Source: Sphingomonas sp. (GTDB lineage Bacteria; Pseudomonadota; Alphaproteobacteria; Sphingomonadales; Sphingomonadaceae). Taken from it: 64,000 nucleotides of DNA. Below the pieces are notes generated by a model. The model did no database searches. It saw nothing but the letters and a program-made list of their open reading frames with translations, and was not told where the DNA came from. Of the stretch, positions 46,647 through 55,627 are shown in pieces (within the stretch, counting starts at the first letter, position 1; each line of letters begins with the position of its first letter). The translations under genes were made by a program, and so were the position numbers. The stretch lies in the NCBI RefSeq assembly GCF_029239295.1, contig NZ_JAQZBC010000011.1:62001-126000 (forward strand), in the 5' to 3' direction.

Positions 46647-47128
46647 TGGACATCGTACTCCGCGCCAGCGTCACCTTTGCCGCGCTGTACCTATTGCTGC
46701 GGCTGCTGGGCAAGCGCGAGATCGGTCAGCTCACCCCTTTTGAGCTCGTCGTGATCGTGGTCATGGGCGATCTGGTTCAGCAAGGCGTGACCCACAATGA
46801 CTTCAGCTTGACGGGGTCGATCCTGGCGATCGCCACCTTTGCGTTCTGGGCATTGGTCATGAGCTGGGCCACCTACTTGTCCCCTCGGCTCGAAAAGTTG
46901 TTGGACGGGCAGCCGCAGGTGATCATACGCAACGGCGAACTGATTGACGCAAATCTGCGGCGCGACCGGATCACGCGTGCGGAGGTCGAGGCGGAGATGC
47001 GGCTGGCGGGGATCGCTCGGATGAAGGACGTGGCGTGGGCGATCCTGGAAACCCAAGGCAAGATCAGCTTCATTCGCAAGGATGATGGTGAGGTGCAGCG
47101 GAACGACGACGACGCAGCCGCCGGTTAG
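46646..47128 (+). CDS. DUF421 (YetF-like) membrane protein
   Basis: A 160-residue protein. Three N-terminal membrane helices (about 5-20, 32-45 and 55-78) include the signature LLLRLLGKREIGQLTPFELVV. A cytoplasmic DUF421 domain follows, QPQVIIRNGELIDANLRRDRITRAEVEAEMRLAGI and ILETQGKISFI. Family members include YetF of Bacillus; proposed roles touch cell envelope and spore germination, and are not settled. It is the second gene of a two-gene unit. GTCAGT/ACTGAC near 47133-47153 may form a weak terminator hairpin. Confidence 0.88.
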   Translation: MDIVLRASVTFAALYLLLRLLGKREIGQLTPFELVVIVVMGDLVQQGVTHNDFSLTGSILAIATFAFWALVMSWATYLSPRLEKLLDGQPQVIIRNGELIDANLRRDRITRAEVEAEMRLAGIARMKDVAWAILETQGKISFIRKDDGEVQRNDDDAAAG

Positions 47129-47207
47129 TCAGTTAGCGGTTAAGCGACTGACCGCGCCTCAAATCCAAGATCCACCGCGCAGAGGCAAACCAGGCCGCGA
47201 CGGATGA

Positions 47208-47402
47208 TCATCTCACTTTTCTCTCCGCGGCCAGCGCATTGAGGTAGCTTGTACGATAACCTCGGCGCCACACGTCATGGTCGAACGTATGTGGATCGAA
47301 CGGACAAGCAGACAGGGGCTCCCCCCTCTCATATGCTTCGCATCCTGCCAGAAGGGCGTCCACCGCGCGTTGCGGCGACCCGTCATTGTCTTGGGATCGC
47401 AT
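47208..47402 (-). CDS. Small protein with ribosome-modulation-factor-like motif
   Basis: A 64-residue protein, ATG at 47402 behind CGGAG. The part GCEAYERGEPLSACPFDPHT followed by WRRGYRTSYLNA resembles the Rmf/CrpP pattern: a G-x-x-A-x-x-x-G-x-P helix, then a C/N-P-F/Y stretch and W-x-x-G-x at a fixed distance. Rmf dimerises ribosomes in stationary phase, and CrpP-type proteins have similar folds with disputed functions. A longer reading from 47585 adds 61 poorly protein-like residues. The family link is by eye only. Confidence 0.55.
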   Translation of the reverse strand: MRSQDNDGSPQRAVDALLAGCEAYERGEPLSACPFDPHTFDHDVWRRGYRTSYLNALAAERKVR

Positions 47403-47730
47403 CCAAACTCCGGGCGCGGCATTCCCGATAATCGTAGGAACCGCTCTTGAACCCAGGCCATACTTTCCTGCGCTATCGCAGGTATTTATGCCATGTAAGG
47501 CGACGGCCGGCGAAACGCCAAGATGTTGATCGTGATCAATGTGTCGCGCGATCGCCAAGTATTGGTGCGGGATAGCCACACTCACCCGACTGCGTGGGCG
47601 CGTTCAGGACCGTCAGCCGGGTGCCGGCCTAGCCGGGCTGGCGGGTGAATGCCTGAGTTCTCCGGATGGGCTGGGGCACTATCCCTGAAGCACCGCGTTC
47701 CTGTCGAAGGAAAACGATAGGAGTGAGGTC

Positions 47731-48174
47731 ATGAGTATATTTGGCTCGATCAAGAAGGCCATTTTTGGTGATCGCGGGCCGCTTGGTGGCCAGTTCTCCG
47801 GCAAGCCTGCACCTGCACCGCAGGCTACCCCGACGCCGCAAGCCTCCACTCCCGCCAGTGCGCCGTCGACGCCCTCCCCAGCCGCGGCTCCTGCTCCCAC
47901 GGCACCAGCTGCCCCCGTTGATGTCGAAAAGGTGCTGGGCGAGTTGGCCGCCAAGCACAGCGGCCCGGCGCTCAACTGGCGCACGTCGATCGTCGACCTG
48001 ATGAAGCTGCTGGGCATCGACTCCAGCTTGGACAACCGCAAGGAACTGGCGACCGAGCTTGGCTATACCGGCGCCAAGGACGGCTCAGCAGAAATGAACA
48101 TCTGGCTTCACAAGGCTGTGATGCGCGAATTGGAAAAGAACGGCGGCATCGTTCCCGCCGGCCTCAAGGACTGA
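47731..48174 (+). CDS. DUF3597 family protein
   Basis: A 147-residue protein, ATG behind TAGGAGTGAGG. The N-terminal MSIFGSIKKAIFGDRG is family-typical. It is followed by a low-complexity Pro/Ala/Thr linker (about 25-62) and a compact C-terminal domain DVEKVLGELAAKHSGPALNW, SIVDLMKLLGIDSSLDNRK and ELATELGYTG. The domain resembles LysM-free peptidoglycan-related helical folds; the function is unknown. It has no signal peptide. Confidence 0.85.
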   Translation: MSIFGSIKKAIFGDRGPLGGQFSGKPAPAPQATPTPQASTPASAPSTPSPAAAPAPTAPAAPVDVEKVLGELAAKHSGPALNWRTSIVDLMKLLGIDSSLDNRKELATELGYTGAKDGSAEMNIWLHKAVMRELEKNGGIVPAGLKD

Positions 48175-48183
48175 CGCACGGCT

Positions 48184-48219
48184 GGCCCTTGCGCGAACAA
48201 CAAGCTTCGCGCGGGGGCC
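48184..48219 (+). terminator. Hairpin after the DUF3597 gene
   Basis: GGCCCTTGCGCGAA (48184-48197) and TTCGCGCGGGGGCC (48206-48219) pair over 14 bp with two G-U pairs and an 8-base loop. It starts 10 bp after the stop. No U tract follows, so termination is likely but not proven. Confidence 0.65.
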
Positions 48220-48369
48220 GACGAACTGACGGGACGTGGAGGCGCGACGTTCGATCCCGCGCCAGCGCCAAGGCATCGGTCGGGGGGAGGTTAACCACTG
48301 GCGATCGGTGGAGAGCGAGCCAAGTGTGATCCTACGGCCAATCGCCTTCACGCGATGCGACGAGCACGC

Positions 48370-49770
48370 TTACTTCCCCCGTGCCACGCAGGCCCCGCCG
48401 TCCGGCCCGACGGCGCCAGCACAGGTGCGCACCGCCGGCAGCTTGCCGGGTAGCTCGGCCAGATAGTTGCGGCCGTCGTTTCCCCGGGTCAGATCGAAGC
48501 CGTCGTAGAGGAGGCCGCTTGCCGTATAGGTGCGGAACCGCAGCCGCTTTTCCTCGACATCGACCGTCTGGAACAGCTCGGTCGCCTCGGCCACGCGATC
48601 GGGCTGCGTTCGGGCGCGATCGTTGAGCCCGTACATCTTCGATCCAGTCACCGACACCAGATATACCGGGCCCTGCGCCTCGCCGCGCGCGCGGGCTGCC
48701 TGGCCGGCCACGCGGCCCGCCGGCGCCGTCAGCCGGCTGTAGCAATGGTCGTGACCCTGCAGCACGAGATCGACACGGCGCTTGTCGAAAATCGGCTTCC
48801 ACGCGCGTTTCAGCACCTCGGTGTCGTTCGGCCGGGCGCAGGTGTAGATCGGCTGATGGAACAGCACGACGTTCCATCTGGCGGGGCTGGCGGCGAGCGT
48901 GGCGTCCAGCCACCGCGTTTGACTGTCGAGCGCGCCCAGATCGAGTGCTGAGGTGCCGTCGAGGATGATGAAGCGAACACCCTGATAATCAACGTAATAG
49001 GTCGTCGCCTTGACGCCATCCGCGCCATTCGACGGCAGCGCGAACTGCAACGGCCAATAGGGCCCGAGCTTGCGGCTTTCCGCTCCGCCGGGCAGCGTGA
49101 TGTCGACGAACTCGTGGTTGCCGGTCGCCGGCAACTGGGGGACCTGGCTGTAATTGTAGCCGCCAGCCTGGTTCCACTCGCCCCATTCGTCGTCATGGTC
49201 GAGATCGTCGCGCTGCGCCGCGAGATCGCCCGCGTGGACCGTCAGCGCGATCCTGCCTTCCGCAAAGCCTTGGCGGATCACGCGTGAGGCATAGGTGAGG
49301 ATGCCGTTCTGCGTGTCGCCGAGATAGAGGAAGCGGAACGGCTTGAAGGTCGTCGCCGCGGTGCGGAACTGGAACCATTCGCTCCAGCCGGCCGCGCCCT
49401 TCACCCGATAGGCATAGACCCGGTCGGGCGCCAGACCGGCGAAGCGCACCTGATGGTAGTTGGCGGGGCCATTGGCGCTGTCGATCGAAGCGGTCGTGCC
49501 CGTCACCGTGCGCGCCTCCCGCTCGATCGTGGGGCCGTCGACCGCGAGGGCGATCTGCGCCTCTGCGGTCGCCTGCGCACGATCGGTACGGAAGGCGACT
49601 GCCATCTCCCGCGCCGGATCGGCGCCCGCGGTCAGCACGATCCGGTCGGGAATGGAGCGCGGCGCGTAGGGGGTGCCTGGCGTGCGCGGCACCGGCGGCG
49701 TCGCGGCGGGTGCCCGAGCAAGAACGGGGGATGCCAGCATCGTGGCGGCGGCGAGCAGGATCGCGCGCAT
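48370..49770 (-). CDS. Purple-acid-phosphatase-like metallophosphoesterase
   Basis: A 466-residue exported enzyme: signal peptide (LLAAATMLASPVLARA), an N-terminal fibronectin-III-like domain (about 45-135), then the metallophosphoesterase domain. Metal motifs are FLYLGDTQNG, HAGDLAAQ, GNHEF, FHQPIY and QGHDHCY. The extra Tyr of true purple acid phosphatases is expected in GDxxxY; here the sequence is GDTQNG with TY two residues further on. It should release phosphate from esters in the periplasm. It overlaps the receptor stop by TGATG, so the two are translated together. Confidence 0.88.
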   Translation of the reverse strand: MRAILLAAATMLASPVLARAPAATPPVPRTPGTPYAPRSIPDRIVLTAGADPAREMAVAFRTDRAQATAEAQIALAVDGPTIEREARTVTGTTASIDSANGPANYHQVRFAGLAPDRVYAYRVKGAAGWSEWFQFRTAATTFKPFRFLYLGDTQNGILTYASRVIRQGFAEGRIALTVHAGDLAAQRDDLDHDDEWGEWNQAGGYNYSQVPQLPATGNHEFVDITLPGGAESRKLGPYWPLQFALPSNGADGVKATTYYVDYQGVRFIILDGTSALDLGALDSQTRWLDATLAASPARWNVVLFHQPIYTCARPNDTEVLKRAWKPIFDKRRVDLVLQGHDHCYSRLTAPAGRVAGQAARARGEAQGPVYLVSVTGSKMYGLNDRARTQPDRVAEATELFQTVDVEEKRLRFRTYTASGLLYDGFDLTRGNDGRNYLAELPGKLPAVRTCAGAVGPDGGACVARGK

Positions 49771-52577
49771 CAGAAATTCGCCCTCACGCCAAACTTCATT
49801 GTGTAGGAATATTCCTCATATTGCAGCAGCCTGCGGGAAACCGGGCCGTTCTGATAGGCCACGTATTTGGCGTTGTTGATGTTCACCCATTCGCCGAACA
49901 GCTGCACGTTGGGGGTGATCCGGAAGCGCGCGCTGGCGTCGAGCTGGAAGTGGTCCCGCACGTAGCGGTCCTCCTCCGCGATCGATTGTACCTCGTCGAG
50001 ATACTTGTCCCGGAAGGTGCCGGCGAGGCGGATGCTGATCGGGCCTCTTTCATAGCCGATCACGGCATTGAAGGTGTGCCGCGACGCCGCCGGCAAAGGG
50101 ATGCTGCGCAAGCCGCCCGTGTCGCCATCGAACGTCTGCCCGTCGGCGTCGGTGAAGGTATAATTGAGGTTGGTCAGCAGGCCGTCCCACGGCGCCGGCA
50201 GCATCGAATAGACCTGCGAATAGCCCAACTCGACACCGCGGATCTTGGCCTTGCCCAGGTTCAGTGGAATATCCGCCTCGGTAAATGCGATTCCGCGATA
50301 GCTGCCGTTGAAGGGGGCGTCGTCCTTCTCGAACGTCACCGTCGTGATGTAATCGTCGATATTCTTGTAGAAGAAGCCGCCCTGCAGCACGCTCGACTTC
50401 GCGAAGTACCATTCCGCACCGACATCGATGTTCCAGGCGCGATAGGGCTTCAGATCGGGGTTGCCGAAGGCGCCCTCCAGATCGTCACCGTCACGTTCGA
50501 TCGCAAAGCGCGGGGCGAGCTGGCCGATGCTTGGCCGGACCAGGCTCTTGAACACGCCGGCGCGCAGGATGAGGTCGTCGGTGGCTTCGTAGCGGAGCAA
50601 GGCGCTCGGCAACCAGTCGGTGTAGCTGCGACGGACGCGGGTGGGATCGACCGTCACCTCCTCCTCGTCGCCATCCAGCGTCACCGTGTTGCCGCGGATA
50701 TCGTTCCTGGTGTGCTCCATGCGGACGCCGGCGATCAATCGCAGCGGGCCCGACTGGTAGCGGCCGAGCAGATAGCCCGAGTAGATATCCTCATCGACCG
50801 CATAATCCTCCGCGATCGAATTGAAGGCGCTGTCGAGCGCGTTGAGCTCGAAATCGCTTCCATTGGCGGAGATAAACTTGCGCCCGCCGCGCTTGGCGAC
50901 GACCGGGCCGAGATCGGCAAGCCGGTAGGTCTGGCGGCCAACCACGTCGGCGAGGGTGAGATTCCCGTCGAATCCGTCGAACGTGTCGACGTTGAGGTCA
51001 TATGTCTTCTTGCGCAGGCGCGCCTTGCCGCCGACCTGCACGTCGAACGATCCGGTGGGCAGCGCAAAGCTACGCGTGATGTCGCCGCGGAAGTTCCATT
51101 CCCTGTCGACCGAGCGGCTGAGCGTCGTTCGATCAAAGGCGTCGAATTCATATTCGCCGGCATCGGCGAAATCCGCCGCGCCGGCGCCGCCTACCGCGAA
51201 GCGTGGTCGCATATAATCGCTGTAGTCGAAATCGACCGTCAGGTCGTCGCCCTGCTCGAAATCGCGGCGGAAGGTGATCGGATCGAGCGAGCCGTTCTCC
51301 AGTTCGGATGCACGCGACCAGGCGGCCGAATATTGCAGCCGCCACGGCCCCGTATTGGTCTCGCCGCCGATCTGGTAGCTCTGGATCTTCTGGACCTCGA
51401 AGCGATCCTTCAGATCGCGCTCCACGCGGATGCGGCTGTCTTCATTGTCGTCGCTGCTGAACGACGCGCCGGTGCCGGTGGTGCGGACGAGTGCATCGTC
51501 CATCTCGAAGATCAGCCGGCGGCGATCCTCCTGGTCGGAGAACCGGTTGTAGATGCCCCGCGCGTAGAGGCGGGTGGACTCCACCGGCTGCCAGTCGAGC
51601 GACAAGGAGCCGCCGGTGCGCAGCCGACGCACGTCATAGTCGCGGTATTCGACGGTGTCGGCGAAGCCGGGCCCCTGCCACCCGTCCATCTCGATATTGT
51701 CGGTCTCGAACTTGCGCAGGTAATAAGACGCGCCGCCCGAGATGCCGAAATTGTCGGCCAGGCGCTTCGAGAAATTGACGCTGCCCTTGGGCGTCACCTC
51801 CCCCGAATAATGATTGTACGAGCCTTCGAGGGATGCCGCCCAGAGATCCTTCTTGCGATCGAAGGCACTGGTGGTGTTGATCTCGACCGAAGCGCCGATC
51901 GTGTCCCCGTCCATGTCAGGGGTGAGTGACTTCTTGATCTCGATCGATTCCACCAGTTCCGATGCGACGACGTCCAGTGCGACCGAGCGGGTGTCCGCTT
52001 CCGGCGCCGGTACGCGCACGCCATTCAGCGAAGCCGCATTCAGGCTGGGATCAAGACCGCGCACGGCGATGAAGCGTCCCTCGCCCTGATCGTTCAGGAC
52101 GTTGATGCCCGGCGCACGACGCACCGATTCCGCCACGTTCTGATCCGGGAACTGGCCGATCGAGTCCCGCGTCAGCACGCTTTCGACACCATCCGCGCCG
52201 CGCTGGCGGCTCAGCGAGCCGGCAAGGTTCGCCCGTTGCCCGTTGACGAGGATGTCCCCGGCGCTGCCGAGCGCCACGTCCTGGACCAGCTCGCCGCTCT
52301 CATCCACGCGGATCTGGATTTCCGCGGGCGAAGCGCCGGTGTAGCGGACCAGCAGCGTATAAGTGCCAGCCGGCACGTTGGGAAAACGATAGCGCCCGCT
52401 GGTGTCGGCTTCCACGGTGCGGCCGAGCTCCACGATCGTCACTTCGGCACTCGGCAGCGTGCGCGTACCGCTCACGTCGGAAACCGTTCCCGTGACCTGA
52501 CCAGCTTGAGCAATTGCAGGTGCGCACAGCATCGCGCAGCCGACCAACAGGCGCGAACGCGCCGTCTTGAAAAACAT
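49770..52577 (-). CDS. TonB-dependent receptor with carboxypeptidase-regulatory N domain
   Basis: A 935-residue receptor. After the signal peptide (LVGCAMLCAPAIAQA) comes a carboxypeptidase-regulatory-like domain (VTGTVSDVSGTRTLPSAEVT to VRYTGASP, residues 27-85), then the plug (GDILVNGQRANL, ESVRRAPGINVLNDQGEGRFIAVRGLDPSLN) and the barrel ending MKFGVRANF. GGGGGAA precedes the ATG at 52577. Coupled downstream is an exported phosphatase, so the ligand may be a phosphorylated organic compound or a glycan. In the upstream 240 bp I saw no clear Pho-box. Confidence 0.94.
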   Translation of the reverse strand: MFFKTARSRLLVGCAMLCAPAIAQAGQVTGTVSDVSGTRTLPSAEVTIVELGRTVEADTSGRYRFPNVPAGTYTLLVRYTGASPAEIQIRVDESGELVQDVALGSAGDILVNGQRANLAGSLSRQRGADGVESVLTRDSIGQFPDQNVAESVRRAPGINVLNDQGEGRFIAVRGLDPSLNAASLNGVRVPAPEADTRSVALDVVASELVESIEIKKSLTPDMDGDTIGASVEINTTSAFDRKKDLWAASLEGSYNHYSGEVTPKGSVNFSKRLADNFGISGGASYYLRKFETDNIEMDGWQGPGFADTVEYRDYDVRRLRTGGSLSLDWQPVESTRLYARGIYNRFSDQEDRRRLIFEMDDALVRTTGTGASFSSDDNEDSRIRVERDLKDRFEVQKIQSYQIGGETNTGPWRLQYSAAWSRASELENGSLDPITFRRDFEQGDDLTVDFDYSDYMRPRFAVGGAGAADFADAGEYEFDAFDRTTLSRSVDREWNFRGDITRSFALPTGSFDVQVGGKARLRKKTYDLNVDTFDGFDGNLTLADVVGRQTYRLADLGPVVAKRGGRKFISANGSDFELNALDSAFNSIAEDYAVDEDIYSGYLLGRYQSGPLRLIAGVRMEHTRNDIRGNTVTLDGDEEEVTVDPTRVRRSYTDWLPSALLRYEATDDLILRAGVFKSLVRPSIGQLAPRFAIERDGDDLEGAFGNPDLKPYRAWNIDVGAEWYFAKSSVLQGGFFYKNIDDYITTVTFEKDDAPFNGSYRGIAFTEADIPLNLGKAKIRGVELGYSQVYSMLPAPWDGLLTNLNYTFTDADGQTFDGDTGGLRSIPLPAASRHTFNAVIGYERGPISIRLAGTFRDKYLDEVQSIAEEDRYVRDHFQLDASARFRITPNVQLFGEWVNINNAKYVAYQNGPVSRRLLQYEEYSYTMKFGVRANF

Positions 52578-52820
52578 GTTTCCCCCGAACCCTTGATCTC
52601 GTCGAGGGGGTCGTTGGCCCAGTTTCGTGACGGCCCGATTGTTTTTACGTTGCGAAAATATTTCTTACGCAGCGTCGCTGCTTCTTCACGAAACGCGGCC
52701 GAGCGCCTCACGGCTGGCCCAGTTGGCAGCGATTGCTCGCAGTTAGGGCAGTTGATCCATCAGTTCGAGAGGTCAGGATTGAGGCAATACATGATTGGGA
52801 TTTTTCGATAACGTCTTGAT

Positions 52821-53450
52821 ATGGCTGCTCCCGAACAGGCAGGCGAAGCCTCTGATCCGGCGACGATTGCCTATTACGACGCGGAGGCGCCTGAATACGT
52901 CGCGAGCGGAAACGGCGGTGTAAGTCGCTGGCTGGCGCCGTTCATGGAGATGCTCCCGAGTGGCGCCCGCGTGCTTGAACTGGGGTGCGGAGGCGGTCGC
53001 GACGCAGAAGCGATGGTCTCGGCAGGCTTTCGCGTGGAGCCGACTGACGGTAGCGCAGCCGTGGCTGCGAAGGCGCAATTGAGGCTGGGCCGCCCAGTAC
53101 GGGTGATGCAGTTCGGCGAACTCACGGACGTGCGAGCCTATGACGCCGTCTGGGCCAACGCCAGTTTGCTGCACGTACCTGCCGAAGCGCTCCCGCAAAT
53201 ACTTGAGCGAGTCTTTGAGGCGCTCAAGCCGGGTGGGCTGCATTTCGCCAGCTATAAGGCGGGAGGGACACCTGCGCGCGACCGGGTCGGTCGCTACTTC
53301 AATCATCCGGATCAGGCTGCGCTCAGACGGGCATATTCAGCGTCGGGAGCGCGGGACGTGCAGTCTGTCGTAGAATATACCGGCGGCGGCTACGAAAATG
53401 GGCGAGGTCCCTGGATTGCGATCACTGTCCGGCGACCGTCCAACGCCTAA
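52821..53450 (+). CDS. SAM-dependent class I methyltransferase
   Basis: A 209-residue methyltransferase. Motif I is RVLELGCGGGRDAEAM (SAM-binding glycine loop), with the acidic residue after beta-2 in RVEPTDGS. AYDAVWANASLLHV is motif IV-like, and LKPGGLHFASYK is motif VI. It resembles TehB/UbiE-like small enzymes. No signal peptide. It is divergent from the receptor gene. The substrate is unknown. Confidence 0.88.
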   Translation: MAAPEQAGEASDPATIAYYDAEAPEYVASGNGGVSRWLAPFMEMLPSGARVLELGCGGGRDAEAMVSAGFRVEPTDGSAAVAAKAQLRLGRPVRVMQFGELTDVRAYDAVWANASLLHVPAEALPQILERVFEALKPGGLHFASYKAGGTPARDRVGRYFNHPDQAALRRAYSASGARDVQSVVEYTGGGYENGRGPWIAITVRRPSNA

Positions 53451-53901
53451 AACGTGCGTGCTTCGGTGGCCACTTCCAGGTTGGTCTGAGACTGTCGTCG
53501 ACATGGTTCTGGGCTGTCGCCGCGCCTGTCCGACAGACGCTTCAGATTGACAATTGGGGCGCTCTGGGGCATCAAATCAGAGCGGCCCGGGCCCCTCTGG
53601 CGAGACAGTTCTCGTGATGTCGGACCGCATCGGAAAATCCGATGTTGTTTGGCCCGGCTTCTGCCTGCTTCAGCTCGGATTTCTCTGGTGACCCTGTTGG
53701 TCATATGGAGGAAGTTGCGTTGAACCCCCGAATGTCCCTGCTGATGACGCCGCGGCACGCCCGCGCGATCGCTTGGCGCACGCGCCTGTCGGCTCTTTGC
53801 CACACCCCATCCTCGCCCATGCCATTGCTCCCGGCGTGCTGAATGGGCCGCTGGACGCTGTCCGCATGAACGATCGTCGTTATCGCTGAACGAGATACCT
53901 G
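53451..53901. other. Intergenic region, no supported gene
   Basis: 450 bp. Stop-free stretches on both strands (up to 118 codons on the minus strand from 53803) have an Arg/Ser-rich, shadow-like composition and no recognisable domain. No strong hairpin was noticed. The end must contain the TerC promoter; no yybP-type manganese riboswitch was recognised. Confidence 0.35.
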
Positions 53902-54900
53902 ATGGACTTTCTATTTTTTGACGGGCTGGGCACGCCTGCCTGGTTCTGGCTGTCTTTCCTGGCGCTGGTCGTTGCCCTGACCGCGTTCGATCTCGGTGTC
54001 CTTCACAAGGAAGATCGCGAGATGGGCATTGCCGAGAGCCTGCGACTTTCCGCCTTCTACATCGGGGTGGCGCTGCTGTTCGGTGCGTGGATCTGGTATG
54101 CGCGCGGCGCCGAATCCGGCATCCAATATTATACCGGCTTCTTTATCGAAAAGGCGCTGTCGATCGACAATGTCTTCGTCATCAGCCTGATCTTTTCCTA
54201 TTTCGCCATACCTGCGAAATACCAGTATCGCGCCCTCCTCTGGGGCATCATTGCCGTCATTGTTCTGCGAGGGATGATGATCGCCGGCGGCGCTGCATTG
54301 CTGGCCGAAGCCTATTGGGTGCTCTACATTTTCGCCGCGTTCCTGGTGTTCACCGGGATCAAGATGTTCTTCAGCAACGACAGTCCGATCGATGTCGGCA
54401 ACAATCCACTCGTCCGCTTCATCTCGCGCCACATTCCGGTAACGCCGCAGCTTTACGGGCAGCATTTCTTCGTGAAGGTAGCTGATACCCGGACTGGCAA
54501 GCTGGTCACGGCGGCGACGCCATTGTTCCTGGCGCTGGTGGTCATCAACCTGGCCGATCTGGTGTTCGCGCTCGACAGCGTTCCGGCGATCTTCGCCATC
54601 ACGACCGACACGTTCATCGTCTATACGTCGAACATCATGGCGATCCTGGGCCTGCGGGCGCTGTACTTCGCGCTCGCCGCCCTTGTGCACCGCTTCCACT
54701 ATCTCAAATATGCGCTGGCCGCGATCCTGGTGTTCATCGGCACCAAGATCTTCGTGACCGACTTCCTTCTGGGAGGAGAAAAATTCCCGCCAGCCGTCAG
54801 TCTCGGCGTGACGTTCGCGCTGATTGCGGCGGGGATCATCTACTCCCTGTGGAAGACCAGGGGCGAAACCCCGCCCGACACGCCAACTGCGTCCCTCTGA
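53902..54900 (+). CDS. TerC family membrane protein
   Basis: A 332-residue inner-membrane protein with about eight helices. The family signature is EKALSIDNVFVISLIFSYF with Asp in SIDNVF, repeated as NLADLVFALDSVPAIFAIT. Between the halves is the loop with NPLVRFISRHIPVTPQLYGQHFFV, which is typical of the long TerC/Alx group. Alx and related proteins export manganese, and TerC is linked to tellurite resistance. The UPF0114 gene follows after 34 bp. The long loop favours an Alx-type metal exporter over the short TerC. Confidence 0.92.
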   Translation: MDFLFFDGLGTPAWFWLSFLALVVALTAFDLGVLHKEDREMGIAESLRLSAFYIGVALLFGAWIWYARGAESGIQYYTGFFIEKALSIDNVFVISLIFSYFAIPAKYQYRALLWGIIAVIVLRGMMIAGGAALLAEAYWVLYIFAAFLVFTGIKMFFSNDSPIDVGNNPLVRFISRHIPVTPQLYGQHFFVKVADTRTGKLVTAATPLFLALVVINLADLVFALDSVPAIFAITTDTFIVYTSNIMAILGLRALYFALAALVHRFHYLKYALAAILVFIGTKIFVTDFLLGGEKFPPAVSLGVTFALIAAGIIYSLWKTRGETPPDTPTASL

Positions 54901-54934
54901 CGCCAAAATATGCGTTTTACAGGCAAAGGATATA

Positions 54935-55483
54935 ATGACGAATCTCGATACCACGGCAGCCTCCCCCAAGTTGAAGCCGCTGCCGTTTTTGATCTTCAGT
55001 TCCCGTTGGCTCCAGTTGCCCCTGTACGTCGGGCTGATCGTCGCACAGTGCGTCTATGTGTTCCTGTTCCTGAAGGAACTGACCCATCTGGTAATGCACA
55101 GCTGGGAGTTCACCGAGCAGCAGATCATGCTGGTCGTACTCGGGCTGATCGACGTCGTGATGATCTCGAACCTGTTGGTGATGGTGATCGTTGGCGGCTA
55201 TGAGACGTTCGTATCGCGACTGGGGCTGAACGGTCATCCCGATCAGCCGGAGTGGCTGAGCCACGTCAACGCCGGTGTGCTGAAAGTGAAGCTCGCCATG
55301 GCGATCATCGGCATATCCTCGATCCACTTGCTGCGAACCTTCATCGAGGCTGGCGCCATCGGTCAACCAACCGGGCGAGTGACGGAGACAGCCGTCCTCT
55401 GGCAAACCATAATCCACATGGTGTTCATCGTATCGGCAGTCGGCATTGCCTGGGTGGATCGGCTCACGCAGCAAAAGCACTGA
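54935..55483 (+). CDS. UPF0114 (YqhA-like) membrane protein
   Basis: A 182-residue protein with four membrane helices (about 25-45, 65-85, 120-140 and 150-172). FSSRWLQLPLYVGLIVAQCVYV and LIDVVMISNLLVMVIVGGYETFVSRL are family-typical. The ATG at 54935 follows CAAAGGATATA; a longer frame from 54824 overlaps TerC and is rejected. It is 34 bp after terC and probably in the same unit. The function is unknown. Confidence 0.88.
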   Translation: MTNLDTTAASPKLKPLPFLIFSSRWLQLPLYVGLIVAQCVYVFLFLKELTHLVMHSWEFTEQQIMLVVLGLIDVVMISNLLVMVIVGGYETFVSRLGLNGHPDQPEWLSHVNAGVLKVKLAMAIIGISSIHLLRTFIEAGAIGQPTGRVTETAVLWQTIIHMVFIVSAVGIAWVDRLTQQKH

Positions 55484-55627
55484 GCGGCGCGGACAACGCC
55501 ATGGCTGGCGGAAGGAGCGGCAGACTCATCTGCGCTCCGCCCGCTAGCCAGATGCCAACATGCGCTTATTGGTTGAGGGCGTCGCCGTGCTGTTCACGTG
55601 CGGGGCGCCGCGTTCAGGCTGGTGGGG

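Noticed and set aside
49710..51929. A 739-codon open frame opposite the third TonB receptor
   Set aside because: Shadow of the receptor; the receptor has signal peptide, plug and terminal Phe, while this frame has none.
53700..53901. yybP-ykoY manganese riboswitch before terC
   Set aside because: The conserved internal-loop sequences were not found.
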